Part shown: piece by piece, positions 9,624-17,203 of the stretch | Position numbering within the stretch: position 1 is the first letter of the stretch | Layout: each line of letters opens with the position of its first letter | NCBI GenBank assembly: GCA_035688265.1 | Contig: DASSNE010000056.1 | Span: 1-64,000, forward strand | Direction of reading: 5' to 3' | Origin: DASSBR01 sp035688265 | GTDB taxonomy: Bacteria > Pseudomonadota > Gammaproteobacteria > Natronospirales > DASSBR01 | DNA length: 64,000 bases | The notes under the pieces: generated by a model | Databases searched by the model: none | What the model was told of the DNA's origin: nothing | What the model saw: the letters and a program-made list of their open reading frames with translations, nothing else | Translations under genes and position numbers: made by a program

Positions 9624-9926
9624 ATGAAGGCCGAACTGCTATTCCGCAAGCGCTTGAGCCTGACGGAAACGGCATTCGTGGAACTGGTCGTTCACCGAGT
9701 GCCGACACCGGTGCCGTCCAGCCGCCATAATTTCAAATATCGGCTGGCGCTGATTTCGGACAATGTGTGCGTTTTGCGCTACGACAATGAATCCGGCAAG
9801 GGCGACCATCAACATGTGGCGGGAGAGGAAGTGCCATATGACTTTCGCGATCTCTCGACACTCGAGGCCGATTTCTGGCGCGATGTGGAAAGCTGGAGGA
9901 ATAGTGATGGAAACCGTAACCATTAG
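9624..9926 (+). CDS. TumE-type toxin of a two-gene toxin-antitoxin module (DUF6516-like)
   Basis: Protein of 100 residues resembling the TumE/DUF6516 toxin group: a strand-rich core (YRLALISDNVCVLRYDN) followed by a KGDHQH-type charged motif, an EEVPYDF turn and a C-terminal helix with FWRDVESW. The family is usually encoded next to a winged-helix partner, as here (20-bp overlap with the next frame). The biochemical target is not established by this sequence. It has no Shine-Dalgarno and appears to be translated from a leaderless message. Confidence 0.72.
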   Translation: MKAELLFRKRLSLTETAFVELVVHRVPTPVPSSRHNFKYRLALISDNVCVLRYDNESGKGDHQHVAGEEVPYDFRDLSTLEADFWRDVESWRNSDGNRNH

Positions 9927-10248
9927 CGTTTCGTCGGTTGAAGAAACGAAGCGACAACTGGCCGCCGCCTTTCGCGGCGAGAAGCAAGGGAATCATATCT
10001 CGTTCGCGTCCGTCGAGCTCCTGTGGAAAGTGCTCTCCGCGAAGCGTTGGGAGTTGCTCAAGGCAATGACCGGTCAGGGCCCCATGACGATTCGCGAGAC
10101 CGCACGGCGGGTCGGGCGCGACGTGAAGGCGGTGCATGGCGATGTGCACGCGCTGCTGAATGCCGGCGTATTGGACAAAACCGAGGACGGCAAGATTGTT
10201 TTTCCCTACGATGCCGTGCATGTTGATTTCACCGTGAAAGCGGCCTGA
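9907..10248 (+). CDS. Winged-helix antitoxin, HVO_A0114-like family
   Basis: Small DNA-binding protein (113 residues). Residues ~48-100 form a MarR-like winged helix: WELLKAMTGQGPMTIRETA, then RRVGRDVKAVHGDVHALLNAG as recognition helix region and a KTEDGKIVFPYD wing. This is the arrangement of the HVO_A0114 family that accompanies TumE-type toxins. It most likely neutralises the toxin and represses the operon through the inverted repeat at 9577-9623. ATG at 9907 overlaps the toxin frame by 20 bp; the frame is open further upstream, but that part lies inside the toxin gene. The stop is 30 bp before the next gene. Confidence 0.75.
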   Translation: METVTISVSSVEETKRQLAAAFRGEKQGNHISFASVELLWKVLSAKRWELLKAMTGQGPMTIRETARRVGRDVKAVHGDVHALLNAGVLDKTEDGKIVFPYDAVHVDFTVKAA

Positions 10249-10278
10249 CAACCTCGTTCCCCCGAACTGGGAGTTATC

Positions 10279-11442
10279 ATGCGCTGTCGTCTTGTTGTCA
10301 TTGCCCTGCTGGGGCTCGCTTCGATGCCGGCATACGCCCAACATAAAAACCTGCGCGCCCATGGCATCGCGATCGGCGTACTCCAGCCCGGCAAGTGGAA
10401 CGCGATCACGGATGTTCCCGGAGTGAAGGTGGGCCAGGTCACGCTGATCAAACGCGACAATGTCCGCACCGGCGTCACGGCCATTCTGCCGCACCCCGGC
10501 AATATCTTTCAGAGCAAGGTTCCGGCTGCTGTTTACGTGGGCAACGGGTTTGGAAAGCTGACCGGCACGACGCAAATCGAAGAACTCGGCAACATTGAAA
10601 CGCCCATTATCCTGACCAACACCCTCAGCGTACCCACCGCCGCGGATGCGCTGATTGATTACACCTTCACCTTCTCTGCAAACAACGACGTGCGATCGGT
10701 GAACCCGGTGGTCGGGGAAACCAACGACGGCTACCTGAACGATATTCGCGGCCGCCATGTCGGCAAGCAGGACGTGCTCGACGCCATCAAGGCCGCCGCC
10801 GGCGGCAAGGTCGAACAGGGCGATGTCGGCGCCGGCACCGGGACGGTCGCCTTCGGATTCAAAGGCGGCATTGGTACTTCGTCGCGAAAACTGCCCGAGA
10901 ATCTGGGCGGCTACGCGGTGGGTGTGCTGGTTCAGACGAACTTCGGCGGCGCCTTGAGGATCAACGGCGTCTCGGTCGGCAAGGCGCTGCACAAATACTA
11001 TTTGAGCGACAAGCTCAATTATTCGCCGGACGGCTCCTGCATGATCGTGGTAGCGACCGACGCGCCGCTCGACGCCCGCAATCTGAAACGGCTGGCGAAG
11101 CGCGCGATCCTCGGGCTCGGGCGAACGGGCGGCATCGAGTCGAATGGCAGCGGCGACTACGTGATTGCCTTTTCGACCAATAAGGCCGTGCGCATGCCGT
11201 ACCACTCGGACAGCCCCACGCGGAAAGTTACATTATTGCGGAACGACACGATGTCGCCGTTGTTCATGGCCGTGATCGAGGCCACCGAAGAGGCCATCGT
11301 CAATTCGCTGTTTCACGCCGAAACAATGACCGGCCGGGACCACCATACGGTGCCGGAACTGCCTGTCGACAAGGTGCTCAGAATCATGGCGCAGCACGGA
11401 TATACTGTCTCGCGTCAGGCTGCGAAACGACCTGGATTTTGA
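10279..11442 (+). CDS. P1 family peptidase (DmpA/L-aminopeptidase-like), exported
   Basis: Self-processing N-terminal-nucleophile peptidase of family P1, 387 residues. A signal peptide (MRCRLVVIALLGLASMPAYA) sends it to the periplasm. Characteristic parts are ITDVPGVKVGQVT near the start, LTNTLSVPTAADAL, GAGTGTVAFGFKGGIGTSS (autocleavage is expected just before a Ser of this GTSS) and GGIESNGSGDYVIAFST near the end. Family members release N-terminal residues from peptides or beta-peptides. A GGGAG Shine-Dalgarno lies 6 bp before the ATG. The stop overlaps the next gene as TTGA. Confidence 0.9.
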   Translation: MRCRLVVIALLGLASMPAYAQHKNLRAHGIAIGVLQPGKWNAITDVPGVKVGQVTLIKRDNVRTGVTAILPHPGNIFQSKVPAAVYVGNGFGKLTGTTQIEELGNIETPIILTNTLSVPTAADALIDYTFTFSANNDVRSVNPVVGETNDGYLNDIRGRHVGKQDVLDAIKAAAGGKVEQGDVGAGTGTVAFGFKGGIGTSSRKLPENLGGYAVGVLVQTNFGGALRINGVSVGKALHKYYLSDKLNYSPDGSCMIVVATDAPLDARNLKRLAKRAILGLGRTGGIESNGSGDYVIAFSTNKAVRMPYHSDSPTRKVTLLRNDTMSPLFMAVIEATEEAIVNSLFHAETMTGRDHHTVPELPVDKVLRIMAQHGYTVSRQAAKRPGF

Positions 11443-12197
11443 AGTACACCGGCCAACATGTCCTAATCACCGGCGCGTCGCGCGGCATCGGCCGTGCGAT
11501 TGCGATGGCGTTTGCCGCCGAAGGTGCGCGGGTGGCGGTGCATTACCGCGCCAATGCGAAAGCCGCGGACGATACGCTCGTCGCGCTGCCCGGGGGCGGG
11601 CACATCGACGTGGCGGCCGATGTGTCGGATCCGGCGGAGTGCGAGCGGCTGGTGCGCGAGACGGCCGAGCGGCTCGGCGGGCTCGATGTGCTGGTCAACA
11701 ACGCCGGCATTTACGAGACGCGCCCGGTGCTCGAGCACACTTACGCGGAATGGCAGGCGTCCTGGCGCAAGACGCTGGCGACCAATCTGGATGGGCCGGC
11801 CAACCTGTGCTTCCTCGCCGCGCATTACATGGCCGCGCACGGCGGCGGGCGAATCGTCAACATTTCTTCACGCGGCGCGTTTCGCGGCGAACCGGTCGCG
11901 CCCGCGTACGGCGCGAGCAAGGCCGGATTGAACGCGCTCAGCCAGTCGCTCGCGGTGGCGCTTGCGCCGCACAACGTGTTCGTCGGCGTGGTCGCGCCGG
12001 GTTTTGTCGAAACCGACATGACCGAATCGCATTTGCACGGCCCACAGGGTGACGCGATTCGCGCACAGAGTCCGCTGAACCGGGTGGCCGGCGCCGACGA
12101 AATCGCGAAGGCTGTGCTGTTTCTGGCCGATCCGGACCTGCCGTCCGTCACCGGCGCGATCATCGACGTGAACGGCGCGTCCTACCTGCGCTCATGA
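11439..12197 (+). CDS. Short-chain dehydrogenase/reductase (FabG-like)
   Basis: Classical SDR of 252 residues. Cofactor motif TGASRGIG near residue 12-19, structural NNAG (NNAGIY), Ser of NISSRGAF and catalytic YGASK are all present; PGFVETDM and the closing VTGAIIDVNG are typical of 3-oxoacyl-ACP reductase-like members. The start is TTG at 11439, overlapping the preceding TGA by 3 nt (TTGA), which implies coupling to the P1 peptidase. The next gene overlaps as ATGA. Substrate unknown; this is a different protein from the FabG at 20213. Confidence 0.88.
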   Translation: MKYTGQHVLITGASRGIGRAIAMAFAAEGARVAVHYRANAKAADDTLVALPGGGHIDVAADVSDPAECERLVRETAERLGGLDVLVNNAGIYETRPVLEHTYAEWQASWRKTLATNLDGPANLCFLAAHYMAAHGGGRIVNISSRGAFRGEPVAPAYGASKAGLNALSQSLAVALAPHNVFVGVVAPGFVETDMTESHLHGPQGDAIRAQSPLNRVAGADEIAKAVLFLADPDLPSVTGAIIDVNGASYLRS

Positions 12198-12871
12198 GCG
12201 GCACGCCACTGATCCTCTCCTGGAGCGGCGGCAAGGACAGCATACTGGCGCTCGATGCGCTGCTGGCGGAAGGCGGCTGCGAAGTCGCCGGATTGCTGAC
12301 GACCCTCAACCGCGCCCACGGGCGCATCAGCATGCACGGCGTGCGCGAGACGCTGCTCGACGCGCAGGCCGATGCGCTCGGCCTGCCGCTGCGCAAGGTT
12401 TATCTGCCGGAAAAGGCGAGCAACGACGACTACGCCGCCGCGATGAGCGCCGCGCTCGCGGACATCCGCGGCGACGGCGTCGACTGCGTCGCCTTCGGCG
12501 ACATCTTTCTCGCCGACATTCGCGCCTACCGCGAGGCGCAGATGGCGACGGTCGACATGCGCGCGCTGTTTCCGTTATGGGGCCAATCGACGGCGACACT
12601 GGCGCAGAGGTTTATCGCGCGCGGCTTTCGGGCGATCCTCACCTGCGTCGATACCGACGCGATCAGCAGCAACTTCGCCGGCCGCACCTACGACCGGCAG
12701 CTGCTCGACGACCTGCCGTCCGGCTGCGACCCGTGCGGCGAGAACGGCGAGTTCCACACGTTCGTCTACGACGGACCGCTGTTGCGCGCACCGATCGCGG
12801 TCTCGACCGGCGAACGCGTGCTGCGCGATGCGCGCTTCAACTTCTGCGATCTCGTTGCCCGCGAAACCTGA
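12194..12871 (+). CDS. PP-loop ATP-binding protein, diphthine-ammonia ligase-like (DUF71)
   Basis: ATP-pyrophosphatase (PP-loop) protein of 225 residues. SWSGGKDS at the N-terminus is the PP-loop; GDIFLADIRAYRE, GFRAILTCVDT and CDPCGENGEFHTFVYDGP are the conserved blocks of the MJ0570/Dph6 group. In archaea and eukaryotes Dph6 amidates diphthine on EF2, but bacteria lack diphthamide, so the bacterial substrate is unknown. ATG overlaps the SDR stop (ATGA), making it the last gene of a P1 peptidase-SDR-PP-loop operon. Confidence 0.87.
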   Translation: MSGTPLILSWSGGKDSILALDALLAEGGCEVAGLLTTLNRAHGRISMHGVRETLLDAQADALGLPLRKVYLPEKASNDDYAAAMSAALADIRGDGVDCVAFGDIFLADIRAYREAQMATVDMRALFPLWGQSTATLAQRFIARGFRAILTCVDTDAISSNFAGRTYDRQLLDDLPSGCDPCGENGEFHTFVYDGPLLRAPIAVSTGERVLRDARFNFCDLVARET

Positions 12872-12918
12872 TTCGCCCCATGTTGCAGATTTGGCCTGAT
12901 TTGGCCATGCTTTAGCCC

Positions 12919-13332
12919 ATGAACAACAAACCGAATATCATGCTCACATCGCGCGACCTGGAACGGCTCGAAAAGCTGCTCGATTCGCTGCCCGACAACG
13001 CCTTTCCCGGCAAGGCGGCGCTCCAGGAAGAACTCGATCGCGCAGACGTGGTCGAGCCCGGCGATGTGCCGGCGACGGTCGTCACGATGAATTCGACGGT
13101 GCGATTTTCGATTCCGGACACCGGCAATGAATTTCGCCTGACGCTGGTGTACCCGAAAGACGTGGACGGCAAGGCCGACAAGATTTCGGTGCTCGCGCCG
13201 GTCGGCAGCGCGCTGCTCGGCTTATCGGTCGGCGATGAGCTGGAATGGCCGCGACCCGGCGGCGGCATGACGCGCGTGCGGGTGGACGACATCCTCTATC
13301 AGCCGGAACGCGCCGGCGATCTGCACCGCTAA
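12919..13332 (+). CDS. rnk: Regulator of nucleoside diphosphate kinase
   Basis: Rnk, a GreA/GreB-related RNA polymerase secondary-channel factor, 137 residues (the usual length). The N-terminal short coiled coil covers ITLSRDLERLEKLLDSL-like residues 9-24 and LQEELDRADVV; the C-terminal GreA/B domain has VVTMNSTVRFSI, LVYPKDVD, ISVLAPVGSALLGLSVGD and the WPRPGG loop. It lacks the acidic tip of GreA, as Rnk does. The stop overlaps the stop of the convergent deacetylase by 4 nt (13329-13332). Confidence 0.93.
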   Translation: MNNKPNIMLTSRDLERLEKLLDSLPDNAFPGKAALQEELDRADVVEPGDVPATVVTMNSTVRFSIPDTGNEFRLTLVYPKDVDGKADKISVLAPVGSALLGLSVGDELEWPRPGGGMTRVRVDDILYQPERAGDLHR

Positions 13333-14147
13333 CGCCCGGCGGCCAGCAACTCCGGCACCGTCACGCATTCAAATCCCCGTTCCCGCAATCCGCGCGCGAT
13401 CAGGCGCACGGCCTCGGCGCAGTGCGGCCGGTGCCGGCCCGGCAGGTCGTGGCCGTCGTGCAGCAGGATGATGTCGCCGCCGCGCACGCGCGAAAGCACC
13501 CGCCGGGCGATGCTTTCCGGATCGCCCAGGCGCGTGTCGCGGCTGTGCAGCGACCAGGCAACGATCTTCACGTTGCGCCGCCACGCGGCACGTGCGAGAC
13601 CGCCGCTTTTCAAGCCCACCGGCGGGCGATAGAGGATCGGCTGGGCCGCGCCTGCGACCGCACAAACCGCCTGCTGACAGCGATCGATTTCGTCCAGGTG
13701 CGACCGCGCCCCGTGAAAATTCTGCCAGCGCGAATGCCGCCACGAATGATTGCCAAGCGCATGGCCGGCGGCGGCGATCCGCCGCGCCAGTTCGGGCTGC
13801 GCGGCCAGCGCCTTGCCGATAACGAAAAATGTCGCCCTGGCCTGCGTCTCGGCGAGCGCATCCAGCACCGCGGGCGTCGTGGCCGGATCGGGGCCGTCGT
13901 CAAAGGTGAGCGCGACGCGCCGGTCGCCGCGCGGCCCGTGGCGGACCGTCGGGTAGAACAGGCTGGAGCCCGGGCGCGCGATGCCGTCCGCGACCAGCGC
14001 CGTCAGCGCCAGTGCCACCGCGCCCAGCGCGACCGGCGGCCACGCAAACGTCGCGATGCCGAATGCGGCAACAACGATGTACGCCAGGCAGAGGTGGTGC
14101 AGGTTGCAACGGCACGTGGCCCCCCACATCTTCGGCTGTATAATCAT
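13329..14147 (-). CDS. Polysaccharide deacetylase (NodB homology), membrane-anchored
   Basis: NodB/CE4-type deacetylase, 272 residues. Two hydrophobic segments lie in the first ~55 residues (around LAYIVVAAFGIATFAW and ALGAVALALTALVA), so it is probably bound to the inner membrane with its domain outside. Catalytic motif 1 is LTFDDGPD and motif 2 is HSWRHSR; RPPVG and DIILLHDGHD complete the set. It is divergent from the aryl-polyene-type genes starting at 14208 and only 60 bp away, so it may act on the same glycolipid, but that is inference. Confidence 0.88.
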   Translation of the reverse strand: MIIQPKMWGATCRCNLHHLCLAYIVVAAFGIATFAWPPVALGAVALALTALVADGIARPGSSLFYPTVRHGPRGDRRVALTFDDGPDPATTPAVLDALAETQARATFFVIGKALAAQPELARRIAAAGHALGNHSWRHSRWQNFHGARSHLDEIDRCQQAVCAVAGAAQPILYRPPVGLKSGGLARAAWRRNVKIVAWSLHSRDTRLGDPESIARRVLSRVRGGDIILLHDGHDLPGRHRPHCAEAVRLIARGLRERGFECVTVPELLAAGR

Positions 14148-14207
14148 CGGGATGCGCTCTTCTTCCTGCCAACAGGATCATATCGCATCGACCGCCGGGA
14201 GGTTCGG

Positions 14208-14792
14208 GTGACGCCGAAAACGGTCAAATTTATCGTCGCCGGCGTGCTGCTGGTGTATCCGCTCGCGATCTGGATCGCCGACGGCCATTTGAGCCCCAGT
14301 GAACTGCTGGCCGGGCTGATGCTGCTGCTGGCGGCGCGCTCGCTGACGGCGGCCTGGATTCACCAAGGCCGCCGGTCCGCCTACATCGGCGCGGCGGCCA
14401 TGCTGGTCGCCGGCGCAGCGCTGGTGCTGGTGTGGCTGCCGGGCTTGCGCATCGAATGGCTGCGCTTCTATCCGATGCTGTTCAGCCTCGCGGCATTCGC
14501 GGTGTTCTTCCGCTCGCTGTTCACCGGCATGCCGCTGATCGAGCGCTTCGCGCGCGTGTTCCACCCCGACCTGCCGCCCGAGGGCGTGCGCTACGTCCGT
14601 CGCGTCACGTGGTTCTGGAGCGGCGTGCTGCTGGCCAACGCGCTGATCTCCTTCTACACCGCCGTCGCGCTGCCGCTTGCGGCCTGGTCGCTGTACAACG
14701 GCGCGATCGTGTACATCGCATTCGGCGGCGTGTTCGTCGGCGAATACCTCGTCCGCACGCACCTGCGACGCAAGTGGATGGCCGCGGCATGA
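14208..14792 (+). CDS. COG4648-type membrane protein of an aryl-polyene locus
   Basis: Integral membrane protein (194 residues) with about six hydrophobic helices, starting VTPKTVKFIVAGVLLV. The C-terminal GEYLVRTHLRRKW and the loop PLIERFARVFHPDLPPEGVRYVR resemble the small membrane protein found in aryl-polyene clusters next to the acyl carrier proteins and ligase. GTG at 14208 has a GGGAGG Shine-Dalgarno 5-6 bp upstream. The stop overlaps the next gene as ATGA. No enzymatic role is known. Confidence 0.78.
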   Translation: MTPKTVKFIVAGVLLVYPLAIWIADGHLSPSELLAGLMLLLAARSLTAAWIHQGRRSAYIGAAAMLVAGAALVLVWLPGLRIEWLRFYPMLFSLAAFAVFFRSLFTGMPLIERFARVFHPDLPPEGVRYVRRVTWFWSGVLLANALISFYTAVALPLAAWSLYNGAIVYIAFGGVFVGEYLVRTHLRRKWMAAA

Positions 14793-16492
14793 CCTTCAAC
14801 CCCTGCGCCGTCATTCCGGTTTTCAACCATCATGCCTGCCTCGGGCGCATCGCCGCGGCGATGGCCGCCCACGCGCTGCCGGTGATTTTCGTCGATGACG
14901 GCAGCGATGCGACGACCAAGCGGACGCTGGCGGAACTCGCCGCAACCGATCCGAATGTCGAATACATGACGCTGCCGCACAACCAGGGCAAGGGCGCGGC
15001 GTGCCTCGCGGGCATGGCGCATGCCGCCGAGCGCGGCTTTACCCACGCGCTGCAGGTCGATGCGGACGGTCAGCACGACCTCGACGACGTGGCGAAGCTG
15101 CTCGCCGTCGCCGCGGCGCATCCCGATTATCTGGTCTCCGGCGAACCGCGCTACGATGAGTCGGTGCCGCCGGTGCGGTTTTACTGCCGCTACCTGACAC
15201 ACGGCTTCATCTGGCTCGTGACGCTGTCGTTCCGGCTGCACGATTCGATGTGCGGCTTCCGCGTCTACCCGCTCGCGCCCAGTCTCGCGCTCGCGCGCCG
15301 CGTGCGCATCGGCCGCTACATGGATTTCGACACCGATATCATGGCGCGCCTGTACTGGGCCGGCACCGAAAGCCTGTTTGTCCCGACGCGGGTGCGCTAC
15401 CCGGCCGACGGCATCTCGCATTACCGGATGTTCGCGGACAACGTGCGCATGACGTGGCTGATCATCCGCCTGCTGTTCGGCCTGCCGCTACGCGCGCCGA
15501 AGCTGCTGTATCGCAACCTGACGCGCGCGCGTCACTGGGCACGCATCGCCGAGGGCGGCACGCTGACGGGACTGCGCCTGGTCGCCCTGCTCGACCGCAC
15601 GCTGGGCGATGCGGTTGTGCAGGTCCTCCTGTACCCGATCACCGCGTGGTACTTCGCCACCAGCGGCCGGGCGCGCCGGGCGTCACGCCGGTTTCTCGCC
15701 GCCGCCGGCGTGGCGCCGACGCTGGCCAACCGGTTTCGGCATTTCATGCACTACTCGCGCGCGATCCGCGACAAGTTTTGCGCCTGGTACGCGCCGAGCC
15801 GCATCACTATCGACGCGAGCGAATGCGGTCCGCTGCTGGACGCCGCTGACGAGGGTCGCGGGCTGCTGCTCCTGACCGCGCACATGGGCAACGCGGAAGT
15901 GGCGCGCGCGCTGGCCGGCCGCGTGCCGGGGCTGCGCATCAACGCGCTGGTGCACACCCGCAATGCGCGCAAGATCGATGCGCTGCTGACCGAAGCCAGC
16001 GGCGACTACCCGCTCGACCTGCTGGAAGTCACCGACTTCGGTCCCGACACCGTCCTGCTGCTGCGCGAGAAAATCGCCCGCGGCGAAACCGTGGTGATCG
16101 TCGGCGACCGCACGCCGGTCGGTGGCGACGGCGCCGTCGCGCAGGTCGATTTCCTCGGCCGGCCGGCACCGTTCGCGATCGGCCCCTACGTGCTCGCGCA
16201 CGTGCTGGAATGCCCGGTTTACCTGTTCCTGTGCCTGCGCGAAGGTCGCGGTTACAAGGTCCACCTGGAACCATTCGCCGAACGCATCCGCCTGCCGCGC
16301 GACGGCCGCGGCGTCGGGGCCGCCGGCTGGGCCGAACGCTATGCGCGGCGGCTGGCCGACTACGCGCGGCGCTACCCGCTTCAGTGGTACAACTTCCATG
16401 ACATCTGGCGTGACGGCGCGCCCGCGTCGCGGCCGCAGACGACGCGGCGGCGCACGACGCGACGTAGCGACGCCGCGACATCGAAGGGCTGA
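14789..16492 (+). CDS. Glycosyltransferase family 2 - lysophospholipid acyltransferase fusion
   Basis: Two enzymes in one chain of 567 residues. Residues ~1-230 are a GT2 domain: AVIPVFNHH, VIFVDDGSDA, HNQGKGAA, ALQVDADGQHD (DxD) and SMCGFRVYPL. Residues ~290-560 are an LpxL-type acyltransferase with TAHMGNAE and VIVGDRTPVGG. This fusion is the hallmark glycosyl/acyltransferase of aryl-polyene clusters, where it is thought to join the polyene to its lipid-sugar anchor. It sits at the inner membrane face. ATG overlaps the preceding stop. A MITE-like palindrome separates it from the next gene. Confidence 0.87.
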   Translation: MTFNPCAVIPVFNHHACLGRIAAAMAAHALPVIFVDDGSDATTKRTLAELAATDPNVEYMTLPHNQGKGAACLAGMAHAAERGFTHALQVDADGQHDLDDVAKLLAVAAAHPDYLVSGEPRYDESVPPVRFYCRYLTHGFIWLVTLSFRLHDSMCGFRVYPLAPSLALARRVRIGRYMDFDTDIMARLYWAGTESLFVPTRVRYPADGISHYRMFADNVRMTWLIIRLLFGLPLRAPKLLYRNLTRARHWARIAEGGTLTGLRLVALLDRTLGDAVVQVLLYPITAWYFATSGRARRASRRFLAAAGVAPTLANRFRHFMHYSRAIRDKFCAWYAPSRITIDASECGPLLDAADEGRGLLLLTAHMGNAEVARALAGRVPGLRINALVHTRNARKIDALLTEASGDYPLDLLEVTDFGPDTVLLLREKIARGETVVIVGDRTPVGGDGAVAQVDFLGRPAPFAIGPYVLAHVLECPVYLFLCLREGRGYKVHLEPFAERIRLPRDGRGVGAAGWAERYARRLADYARRYPLQWYNFHDIWRDGAPASRPQTTRRRTTRRSDAATSKG

Positions 16493-16515
16493 TGTAATGG
16501 ACAGACATCATTTAT

Positions 16516-16636
16516 CGTCGTTCCTGCGGAGGCAGGAACCCAGTCAGATCATCCGTGCGAAACACAGGGATCAATATGTTTCGAGTGCTTCGCACAATTA
16601 TTGGACTGGATACCAGCCTTCGCTGGTATGACGGAC
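16516..16636. repeat. MITE-like nested palindrome of about 121 bp
   Basis: The ends 16516-16545 and 16606-16636 are related inverted sequences (TCGTCGTTCCTGCGGAGGCA against a reverse complement beginning TCCGTCATACCAGCGAAGGC); each end also folds on itself (GTTCCTG/CAGGAAC, ATACCAGC/GCTGGTAT). Inside, GTGCGAA and TTCGCAC form a further pair. Such TCGTCATTCCTGCG-type elements are widespread dispersed repeats in proteobacteria. No coding potential. It lies in the gap between the glycosyl/acyltransferase and the LolA-like gene. Confidence 0.7.
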
Positions 16637-16663
16637 TGCAAAACGCTCGAGTAAATGTCATTC

Positions 16664-17203
16664 ATGAAATACGCTCGCCTTGTGTTCATCGTTCTATCGC
16701 TGGGTACAGCAGCCGCGGCAGCGCCCGCCGCCAACTTCGCCGCCACCTTCGTGCAGACGCGCACGCTGCCCGGCTTCGACACGCCGATCGTAAGCCACGG
16801 CCTGATGCGTGTCGACCCGCACGGCTTTTATTGGGAAATCAAGTCGCCATATCACTACGTGTTCGCGATGCACGACGGCCACGTGCACGAAGAGCTGCCG
16901 GACGGCACGAAGCGTCAACTCGATCCCGACCAGAAGCCGTGGCTCGCGGCGGTCGAGCATATTTTCGTCAGCGCGCTGTCGGGCGATCGCTCGCAGTTGC
17001 AGCGCTATTTCAACGTCAAGGCGGAGCCGATAAACACTGGTACGCACGTCACGTTGACGCCCAAGCCCGGCGCGCTGGCGAAGGTGATCGAGCGGATTGA
17101 AGTGACCGAGTCCGCGCCGGGCCATCCCGAGCGGCTGCAAATCAGGGAGAAGTCGGGGGCACGCATGGATATTCGCTTTACGCCCGTTGCCGCGCAACCG
17201 TGA
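16664..17203 (+). CDS. LolA-like outer-membrane lipoprotein carrier of an aryl-polyene locus
   Basis: Periplasmic lipid-carrier fold protein, about 179 residues. Signal peptide MKYARLVFIVLSLGTAAAAA; mature part begins near PAANFAATFVQTRTLPGF. The LolA-like half-barrel is suggested by GLMRVDPHGFYWEIKSPYHY and ERIEVTESAPGHPERLQIRE. In aryl-polyene clusters the LolA-like protein is thought to ferry the lipid across the periplasm. A second ATG 9 bp upstream (16655) is possible; neither has a clear Shine-Dalgarno. GTGA overlap with the exporter gene. Confidence 0.8.
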   Translation: MKYARLVFIVLSLGTAAAAAPAANFAATFVQTRTLPGFDTPIVSHGLMRVDPHGFYWEIKSPYHYVFAMHDGHVHEELPDGTKRQLDPDQKPWLAAVEHIFVSALSGDRSQLQRYFNVKAEPINTGTHVTLTPKPGALAKVIERIEVTESAPGHPERLQIREKSGARMDIRFTPVAAQP

